Origin: Clostridiales bacterium | Lineage (GTDB): Bacteria; Bacillota; Clostridia; Caldicoprobacterales; DTU083 | NCBI GenBank assembly: GCA_012839095.1 | Contig: DUOA01000079.1 | Coordinates: 1-47,504 of the forward strand | Direction: 5' to 3' | Length of the DNA: 47,504 bases | Shown: positions 42,666 to 47,504 of the stretch, piece by piece | Numbering within the stretch: the stretch's first letter is position 1 | How the letters are laid out: every line of letters begins with the position of its first letter | Notes under the pieces: generated by a model | Told to the model about the DNA's origin: nothing | The model's database searches: none | Seen by the model: the letters and a program-made list of their open reading frames with translations, nothing else | Translations under genes and position numbers: made by a program

Positions 42666-42830
42666 GAGACAGGCAGGTAAATTACTCATAACGCGGATAA
42701 GAAATTAAGAGCTGACAGATAAATCGCTCAGAACATTGATAAAAGATTAAGAGATCGGCAGGAAAACTGCTCAGAAAAGGATAAAAGATTAGAGACCGGC
42801 AGGTAAACTGTTCAGAACATGAATAAATAA
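42666..42830. repeat. Four degenerate tandem repeats of about 42 bp
   Basis: Units at 42666-42708, 42709-42750, 42751-42791 and 42792-42830 are 43, 42, 41 and 39 bases long. Each begins GAG, then a variant of CGGCAGGTAAACTG, then CTCAGAAC, then GATAAAAGATTAA. They are roughly 70-80% alike by eye. In-frame stops in every unit make them non-coding. The unit length is about four helical turns, and the array directly precedes the ggt promoter, so repeated binding of a regulator is possible. Plain slippage is the alternative. Confidence 0.75.
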
Positions 42831-42862
42831 GGGCAGCGGAATCCCAATCAGCTGCCCTTATT
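42826..42862 (-). terminator. Terminator of wrbA
   Basis: Perfect 12-bp arms AATAAGGGCAGC (42826-42837) and GCTGCCCTTATT (42851-42862) with a 13-base loop. A T-run follows clearly on the plus side (TTTTTT) and a weaker TTATT on the minus side. It lies past the wrbA stop and beside the repeat array. Confidence 0.75.
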
Positions 42863-42892
42863 TTTTACTCATAATATTAACTTGCCACAAAC

Positions 42893-43501
42893 TTACTTTG
42901 CTAATTTTGAAGCCAGGCTTGCTACACGCCGCCCCTGATATCGGGCTGCTTCCAGCTCATTTTCACTGGGATGGCGGTTTCCGTCTCCGGCAATGGTAGA
43001 GGCACCGTAGGGCGATCCGCCGGTAATTTCGTCCATGCGGCTCTGTCCTTCAAAGGTATAGGGAAGACCGGCAATCAGCATGCCATGGTGCAGCAATGCG
43101 GTGTGGAAGTTTAATATAGTGGATTCCTGCCCTCCGTGCTGGGTGGATGTGCTGGTGAATACGCTGCCAATCTTGTCAACAAGGGCTCCCTTAGCCCAAA
43201 GCCCGCCTGTTGCATCCAAAAAGGCCTTCATTTGAGATGCCATCATTCCATATCTGGTAGAGGTGCCGAATATGATAGCATCATAATCAGGCAGCTCCTC
43301 CACTTTGGCAACGGGAATATGTGCAAATTTCTTCCGGGCTTCTGTAATGCCTATTTTATCTCTTAATTCCTCAGGCAGGGTTTCCGGTACCTGTTTGATG
43401 TCTACCTCTGCTCCTTCTACCTGACCTGCGCCTTCCGCTGCCGCCTCCGCCATTTTATAAGTATGTCCATACGCTGAGTAAAACAATACCAATATCTTCA
43501 T
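42893..43501 (-). CDS. wrbA: NAD(P)H:quinone oxidoreductase, WrbA type
   Basis: Flavodoxin-like enzyme that reduces quinones by two electrons, avoiding semiquinone radicals. The 202 residues match WrbA. FMN-binding loops are visible: [20 protein letters not shown] at the N-terminus, [15 protein letters not shown] in the middle, and [20 protein letters not shown], with the conserved [11 protein letters not shown] near residue 165. The Shine-Dalgarno GGGAGGG is eight bases upstream. A short palindrome (43529-43543) precedes it. It follows the MBL-fold hydrolase gene on the same strand after about 124 bases. Confidence 0.95.
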   Translation of the reverse strand: MKILVLFYSAYGHTYKMAEAAAEGAGQVEGAEVDIKQVPETLPEELRDKIGITEARKKFAHIPVAKVEELPDYDAIIFGTSTRYGMMASQMKAFLDATGGLWAKGALVDKIGSVFTSTSTQHGGQESTILNFHTALLHHGMLIAGLPYTFEGQSRMDEITGGSPYGASTIAGDGNRHPSENELEAARYQGRRVASLASKLAK

Positions 43502-43528
43502 TTAAACTACCCTCCCAAGGTTATTTCA

Positions 43529-43543
43529 GAGCTTTTCAAGCTC
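43529..43543. promoter_or_regulatory. Palindrome upstream of wrbA
   Basis: GAGCTT-TTC-AAGCTC, perfect 6-bp arms, about 15 bases upstream of the wrbA Shine-Dalgarno site. It is too short for a terminator and lacks a T-run. It could be an operator for a redox regulator. Confidence 0.3.
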
Positions 43544-43625
43544 AAATGCATCAAGTTACTAAAAAGAAAGACTTTAACCTTGAGAATAGTTTTTGTCATT
43601 AGAATAAAGTTATAACTACAATTTT

Positions 43626-44264
43626 TTACTCATAATCCAAAACAACAACCTTGGTCACAGGATTAAAGGATACCGGATCTATCTCCAGTTCCTGGCTTCC
43701 CAGGCTATTGGCGCTGCCCATTCTGGCAAGAAACTTATCAACCTTGTCAATTGGGAAGCTCAGAGCCGAGGTTTTGAAATGCATGGGGATGACCAGTTTG
43801 GGATCCATCAGGCTTACCAGCTCAGCAGCCTGCTCATAATCGATGGTGTAGGTGCCGCCCACAGGCAAAAGCAGAACATCCGTACGGCCGATTTCTTTTA
43901 TCTGTTCATCGGTAAGTATATGGCCCAGGTCTCCCAGATGGCATACCCTCAGTCCATCTATTTCGTAAACATAGACCACATTTTTACCGCGTTTTTTTCC
44001 TTGTTCATCATCGTGATATGTACTGATACCTATAATGTTAATGCCTTTTTCATTGAAGCTTCCGGGGGAATTTAAGTGGACATAATCACCTATAACAGCT
44101 CCCAGATAATTATGATCGTAATGATCATGGCTGGTGGTGACAATATCCGCCTCTGCTTCAGGAACCTTATAGCCTACCGAGGGGTCAAAAGGGTCAGTCA
44201 GAATGCGTACACCTTCAGATGATGTAATTAAAAAACAAGCGTGTCCAAACCATTTAATTTTCAT
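43626..44264 (-). CDS. Metallo-beta-lactamase fold metal-dependent hydrolase
   Basis: UlaG-like MBL-fold protein of 212 residues. The metal motif HDHYDH (HxHxDH) follows ADIVTTS; later ligands are in CHLGDLGH and VIPMHF. The N-terminal WFGHACFLI is typical of this lactonase/phosphodiesterase-like group; actual substrates are not known. Shine-Dalgarno AGGAGG is nine bases upstream. Located between wrbA and the GPP34 gene on the same strand, possibly in a loose operon with them. Confidence 0.9.
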   Translation of the reverse strand: MKIKWFGHACFLITSSEGVRILTDPFDPSVGYKVPEAEADIVTTSHDHYDHNYLGAVIGDYVHLNSPGSFNEKGINIIGISTYHDDEQGKKRGKNVVYVYEIDGLRVCHLGDLGHILTDEQIKEIGRTDVLLLPVGGTYTIDYEQAAELVSLMDPKLVIPMHFKTSALSFPIDKVDKFLARMGSANSLGSQELEIDPVSFNPVTKVVVLDYE

Positions 44265-44341
44265 ACCATCATACCTCCTGTATATACAATATTTCGCATG
44301 TGCTTATTAATAATACCCTTTCAGCGGTGCTAAACTCAGGT

Positions 44342-44971
44342 TCAGGATGCAGCAGCCTGTATGGCGGCAATAATCCTTTCTACGGTTTTTGCTATTATAT
44401 TCTCCTTAACCATTGCACGAGCCCTTCTGGACACTTCTCTGCGCTCATCTCTTTCAAAATGCCTGAGGAGCATACTGCAGGCATGTAAAAGGGAAATAAG
44501 CATATTCATCTCCCAATCAGGCTCCCGTACCAATACCAATGCTTCTACCATTTCAGATACTAAACCCTGCCGTATATCCGGTTGAGCCACATAAAATTTG
44601 GTTATTGGAAATATCCTCAGCAGTTTTTTATCCTCCCGCCTAACCAAACCTTTTTCCTGAAGGTTGTCCCCTACTCTTTTCAGCAAAGGTCTGGTTGTTC
44701 TTAACAGCTTTGGAATCCAATAATTCAGGGTGCGGTTCTTTACGGATCGGTTCAGCTCAGCCAGTACTTCATCATATAGGACGTTATCCGTGGGCGTGCT
44801 GTCCTTCACAATAACCATTTTTTTCTCGATAGCTATACGGCCCTGATGCAGCAGTTCTGCAAGCAGCGCACCGGACAATGCATAGGATAAAAAAGTACCG
44901 CCTCCGGTAACCATTCCTTTCTCTTTATCCAAAGCTGTCAGCATCAGTTTCTCATGCAGCAAAAGATCCAA
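44342..44971 (-). CDS. GPP34 (GOLPH3/VPS74-like) family protein
   Basis: Bacterial homologue of the eukaryotic Golgi phosphoprotein 3 family, whose eukaryotic members bind phosphatidylinositol-4-phosphate and retain glycosyltransferases. 209 residues: the N-terminal LLLHEKLMLTALDKEKG and YALSGALLAELLHQGRI, DEVLAELNR, the NYWIPKLL helix, and a C-terminal helical bundle rich in Arg and Glu. The start is TTG at 44971, set by GGGGGAG five bases upstream. No membrane segment. The bacterial role is unknown. It precedes the MBL-fold gene by about 80 bases. Confidence 0.88.
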   Translation of the reverse strand: MDLLLHEKLMLTALDKEKGMVTGGGTFLSYALSGALLAELLHQGRIAIEKKMVIVKDSTPTDNVLYDEVLAELNRSVKNRTLNYWIPKLLRTTRPLLKRVGDNLQEKGLVRREDKKLLRIFPITKFYVAQPDIRQGLVSEMVEALVLVREPDWEMNMLISLLHACSMLLRHFERDERREVSRRARAMVKENIIAKTVERIIAAIQAAAS

Positions 44972-45041
44972 ATCTTCTCCCCCTTTTCAACCCTTCAGCC
45001 ATATGCCCTTCTTTGCCAATACTTTTTATGTCCTGTTACAT

Positions 45042-45872
45042 TTATTTATGTGCAGTATTTCTGTACGCCGCCAGATCCCTGGAAGGAGATACCCCGAACA
45101 TTGATATATATCTGCGGTAAAAGTTTGAATAATCCTTGAAGCCGCTGCTGCTAAAGGCCTCGGAAACGCTGTCCAGCAGAAACATGTTTTGTCTTGCGGC
45201 AATTATTCTTTTCTTCAGGGTATAGTCCCATATGCCCGTGCCCACGCTTTTCCTGAATATCCGGTTCAGATAGGATTTGTCATGGTTGAAAACTGCGGCC
45301 AGTGTGTCCAGATTCCAGTCATCGGTAAGATGGTAATTGATATATCTGATAATATCCCTGATGATGTCATGACCGGGCCTGAAGCTTTTCCGGGAATCCC
45401 CCGACAGCCTGTCACAATGGTCCAGGATGGCAGCCAGATTTGAAATCACAGATCTCCTTTTCCTGGGTTCATCCGCATTCAGCATATTCGTAAGGCAGCT
45501 ATGTACAAAACCGTCCTCATCTTTATAAAAATTCACGTGTCCCAGGGGCCGGGATACAAAGGAATCACAGAGTCCGGACAACTCCCCGGTGAAAATTTCC
45601 CTGCGGAACAGTACGGCGATCCGTTCATAAGGCTTGTGAGTAAGTACATGCATTGCATGGGTTTCACCGGGCCGCATAATCAGGAAATCTCCCTTTTTAA
45701 GCTCGATATTGTCCCCCTCCACCCTCATATGACCGTCACCGGCTATAAAATAATAGAGCTCAAACCTGTCATGAAAATGGGTCTCATATGAGCGGTTACC
45801 GGGATCAGGAGACTCACTTAAGGAATGATGCAGATATATATCCGAATCACGGTATTCATTTTTACTAACCAT
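45042..45872 (-). CDS. AraC-family regulator with N-terminal cupin
   Basis: Transcription activator with an AraC-type sugar-binding cupin (about 15-95, HFHDRFELYYFI then GDFLIMRPGETHAMH) and a C-terminal double helix-turn-helix (about 175-272). The first HTH is DTLAAVFNHDKSYLNRIFR, the second VSEAFSSSGFKDYSNFYRRY followed by FGVSPSR. The ATG at 45872 is preferred because GGAG lies nine bases upstream; the frame is also open from 45878. Divergently transcribed from a nagB-like operon, with two direct repeats between them, so it probably controls that operon and itself. The inducer is unknown but the context suggests a sugar or amino sugar. Confidence 0.93.
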   Translation of the reverse strand: MVSKNEYRDSDIYLHHSLSESPDPGNRSYETHFHDRFELYYFIAGDGHMRVEGDNIELKKGDFLIMRPGETHAMHVLTHKPYERIAVLFRREIFTGELSGLCDSFVSRPLGHVNFYKDEDGFVHSCLTNMLNADEPRKRRSVISNLAAILDHCDRLSGDSRKSFRPGHDIIRDIIRYINYHLTDDWNLDTLAAVFNHDKSYLNRIFRKSVGTGIWDYTLKKRIIAARQNMFLLDSVSEAFSSSGFKDYSNFYRRYISMFGVSPSRDLAAYRNTAHK

Positions 45873-45894
45873 AGTCATTCACTCCAACAAATGT

Positions 45895-45923
45895 ATTATA
45901 TATTGGAATGTCACTATATGCAA
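45895..45923 (-). promoter_or_regulatory. Promoter of the AraC-type regulator gene
   Basis: Minus-strand -35 TTGCAT (45918-45923), 17 bases, perfect -10 TATAAT (45895-45900). The -35 lies inside one ATATGCAAT direct repeat. Confidence 0.65.
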
Positions 45924-45945
45924 TAATATCACCAGAATATGCAAT
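45916..45945. promoter_or_regulatory. Direct repeat ATATGCAAT, probable AraC-type operator
   Basis: ATATGCAAT occurs at 45916-45924 and 45937-45945, 21 bases apart (two helical turns) and in the same orientation, as in sites of dimeric AraC-family activators. The first copy covers the -35 of the regulator's own promoter; the second ends at the first base of the nagB-like -35. Confidence 0.6.
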
Positions 45946-45973
45946 TGATTTGTAAATATATAAGGGATACAAT
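45945..45973 (+). promoter_or_regulatory. Promoter of the nagB-like operon
   Basis: Plus-strand -35 TTGATT (45945-45950), 17-base spacer, -10 TACAAT (45968-45973). Predicted start near 45980, which supports translation from the ATG at 46005 and not the one at 45981. Confidence 0.65.
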
Positions 45974-46004
45974 GTAATAAATGGAAAAGAAAGAGGTTTT
46001 ACCT

Positions 46005-46775
46005 ATGGATCCGGTCAAACATCTTACCTTTGGTTCTTTGCAGATCAAAATATTTGAAAGCCGTGCCCTGGCAGGGAAATGTGCAGCAGAAGAAGGGGCT
46101 GCTGTCATCCGTTCTCTGCTCAGTAAAAGAGACACCATTAACATTGTATTTGCTGCCGCCCCTTCACAAGATGACACCCTGCGTGAACTCATACTTCAGG
46201 AAGGGATCGACTGGAGCCGGGTTCGCGCCTTCCACATGGATGAGTACTTAGGGCTTGAAATTGGGCATGAACAAAGCTTTGGCACCTACCTGGACAAGCA
46301 TATATGGAACCGGCTGCCCTTTAAGGAGATCCATTATTTCAACGGTGCCGCATCCGATTCAGACAAGGAATGTGAAAGATACGCCGATCTGATTCGCCTG
46401 TATCCCCCGGATCTTATTTTCCTCGGCATCGGAGAAAACGGGCATATTGCCTTCAATGATCCCTGGGTGGCTGACTTTAAGGACAGGTCACTTGTCAAGG
46501 TGGTTCAGCTGGATGAGGTATGCAGGATGCAGCAGGTAAATGACGGATGTTTTGAGAAGATTGATGACGTTCCCACCCATGCATATACCCTGACCATCCC
46601 CGCCCTTTTGCAGGCTGAATATCTATTCTGCACTGTACCGGGACCGACCAAGGCAGAGGCAGTATACCGGACCGCAAATGAAGGGATAAGTGAAGACTGT
46701 CCTGCAACAATCATGCGAAACCACCCCAATGCTTATATGTACTGCGATGCTGAAAGCGGAAAGGAGTTGCTGTAG
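46005..46775 (+). CDS. Glucosamine-6-phosphate deaminase-like protein (NagB family)
   Basis: Member of the NagB/6-phosphogluconolactonase fold, which in NagB turns glucosamine-6-phosphate into fructose-6-phosphate and ammonia. About 256 residues. Motifs: AFHMDEYLGL (the DEY active-site aspartate), FLGIGENGHIAFNDP and ATIMRNHPNAYMYCD. Compared with E. coli NagB, the catalytic Asp-His-Glu cluster reads Asn-His-Asp here (ENGHIAFND); Asn at the first place is common in Gram-positive NagB, but the Asp is a variant, so the true substrate may differ. Start at 46005, with GAGG eight bases upstream. The next gene overlaps its stop (TAGTG). Divergent from an AraC regulator. Confidence 0.85.
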   Translation: MDPVKHLTFGSLQIKIFESRALAGKCAAEEGAAVIRSLLSKRDTINIVFAAAPSQDDTLRELILQEGIDWSRVRAFHMDEYLGLEIGHEQSFGTYLDKHIWNRLPFKEIHYFNGAASDSDKECERYADLIRLYPPDLIFLGIGENGHIAFNDPWVADFKDRSLVKVVQLDEVCRMQQVNDGCFEKIDDVPTHAYTLTIPALLQAEYLFCTVPGPTKAEAVYRTANEGISEDCPATIMRNHPNAYMYCDAESGKELL

Positions 46776-47504
46776 TGTTCAGGCTTGGAGTAATTACCGA
46801 CGAGGTAAGTCAGGATTTAAAAGCTGCCATTGATTTTGCACTGGAATTCGGCCTTAGGGGCCTGGAAATACGAACAGCCGGCGGAAAGAATATCATGGAC
46901 ATGACTACTGACGAGGTGAAAGAAATAAGGAAAATGGCAGATGGTTCGGGACTTGAGGTTCCCTCCATCTCCTCTCCGGTGTTCAAATGTGATTTGGCGG
47001 ATGAAGAGACCGTTAGGAAGCATATGGACGGACTGAAAAAATGCCTGGATTTCAGCGGGATACTGGAGGCCTCCGTCATACGGTTCTTTGACTTTTTATA
47101 CAACGAAAACCACATACTGCCCGACGAACAAAGATATGAAAAACTCCATCTTGCTGCAGATCTTGCAGAGCCCTATAGCATAACACTGGCACTTGAAAAC
47201 GAGCCCATCGTTTATTCCAGCACCTTCAGCAATATTTCCGAAACTGTACGGACTTTGGGAAGGCACAATGTAAAGGCACTCTATGATCCCGGCAATGCCG
47301 TCTACTGTGATTCTTCCGAACCGCCCTACCCGGAAGGCTATGAACTGATCCGCGACATCCTTTGTCATATCCATATAAAGGATGCCAAAAGAGTTAAGGG
47401 GGAAGTTGTTTCCACCGACTTGGGAGAAGGTGCGGTAGATTACAGAGGGATTTTTCAAAGGTTATTTGACGATGGGTATGAGGGCTATATCATACTTGAA
47501 ACCC
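46775..47504 (+). CDS. Sugar phosphate isomerase/epimerase (TIM barrel), 3' end outside window
   Basis: Xylose-isomerase-like TIM-barrel protein of the family also called AP endonuclease 2 family. Typical elements: an N-terminal LGVITDEVSQDLKAAIDFA, GLEIRTAGG, LALENEP with the metal-binding Glu, ALYDPGNAV, and HIHIKDAK with His and Asp ligands. 243 codons are present and the frame is open at the window end. It starts with GTG at 46775, overlapping the TAG stop of the nagB-like gene, with GGAG eight bases upstream. Translational coupling suggests that its product acts in the same sugar pathway. Substrate unknown. Confidence 0.88.
   Translation, partial: MFRLGVITDEVSQDLKAAIDFALEFGLRGLEIRTAGGKNIMDMTTDEVKEIRKMADGSGLEVPSISSPVFKCDLADEETVRKHMDGLKKCLDFSGILEASVIRFFDFLYNENHILPDEQRYEKLHLAADLAEPYSITLALENEPIVYSSTFSNISETVRTLGRHNVKALYDPGNAVYCDSSEPPYPEGYELIRDILCHIHIKDAKRVKGEVVSTDLGEGAVDYRGIFQRLFDDGYEGYIILET

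Noticed and set aside
42666-42830. CRISPR array
   Set aside because: The units are contiguous and degenerate throughout, with no constant repeat separated by unique spacers, and no cas genes are nearby.

Overview
The window reads as a chromosome segment of an anaerobic, Gram-positive member of the Clostridia. This is inferred from gene content: AddAB instead of RecBCD, the Bacillus/Clostridium-type yhaO-yhaN-yhaM set, HelD, QueT, YugP, DUF5317, a class B sortase, a superoxide reductase, a GPP34 protein and CtsR-type heat-shock boxes. Shine-Dalgarno sites are strong (AGGAGG types), several starts are TTG or GTG, and many promoters have an extended -10. I see no rRNA, tRNA, CRISPR array, transposase or prophage. 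The window opens inside a MATE transporter gene and closes inside a sugar isomerase/epimerase gene.

Layout. (1) 1-3,440: a MATE efflux gene whose promoter is overlaid by a perfect 48-bp palindrome, a decayed patch (aldo/keto reductase remnant, AraC-type fragment), a YbdG-type MscS channel, and a possible Rid-family tail beside a 20-bp tandem duplication. (2) 3,441-21,802, all on the minus strand: a genome-maintenance block of radC, yhaO, yhaN, yhaM, helD and addB-addA, interrupted by a polysaccharide deacetylase, signal peptidase I and the queuosine-precursor transporter queT. (3) 22,010-25,531, minus: a large membrane-anchored repeat protein, an ECF sigma factor just behind it, and an unrecognised DNA-binding-like coiled-coil protein. 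(4) 25,847-29,491: an FMN glutamate synthase-family enzyme, YugP with a CtsR-like box in its promoter, and tyrS. (5) 29,838-33,788: xylose isomerase, superoxide reductase, a hexapeptide acyltransferase and an amidohydrolase. (6) 34,034-37,810: a conserved unknown protein, a structured RNA leader carrying a 29-residue hydrophobic ORF, an HD-GYP protein with DUF5317, Hsp20 under a CtsR box, and a zinc-ribbon protein. (7) 38,066-47,504: an oxidoreductase, DegV, sortase B, gamma-glutamyltransferase with a repeat array upstream, WrbA, an MBL-fold hydrolase, GPP34, and an AraC regulator divergent from a nagB-like/isomerase operon.

How the parts work together. radC-yhaO-yhaN-yhaM and addB-addA are tightly packed and look like co-transcribed repair and nuclease units. 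yugP and hsp20 share a CtsR-type operator and probably belong to one stress regulon. The AraC regulator at 45 kb and the nagB-like operon appear jointly controlled through two direct repeats 21 bp apart that touch both -35 elements.

The most unusual item is at 34,701-34,925. A 14-bp long-range complementarity closes a roughly 210-nt RNA that ends in eight T's, holds a second hairpin reaching into a Shine-Dalgarno site, and encodes a 29-residue single-helix membrane peptide. The gene after it encodes a membrane HD-GYP protein. It could be a type I toxin-like module, a regulatory leader, or a small membrane-protein gene. The second notable item is a four-copy, about 42-bp degenerate repeat array placed directly upstream of the ggt promoter.
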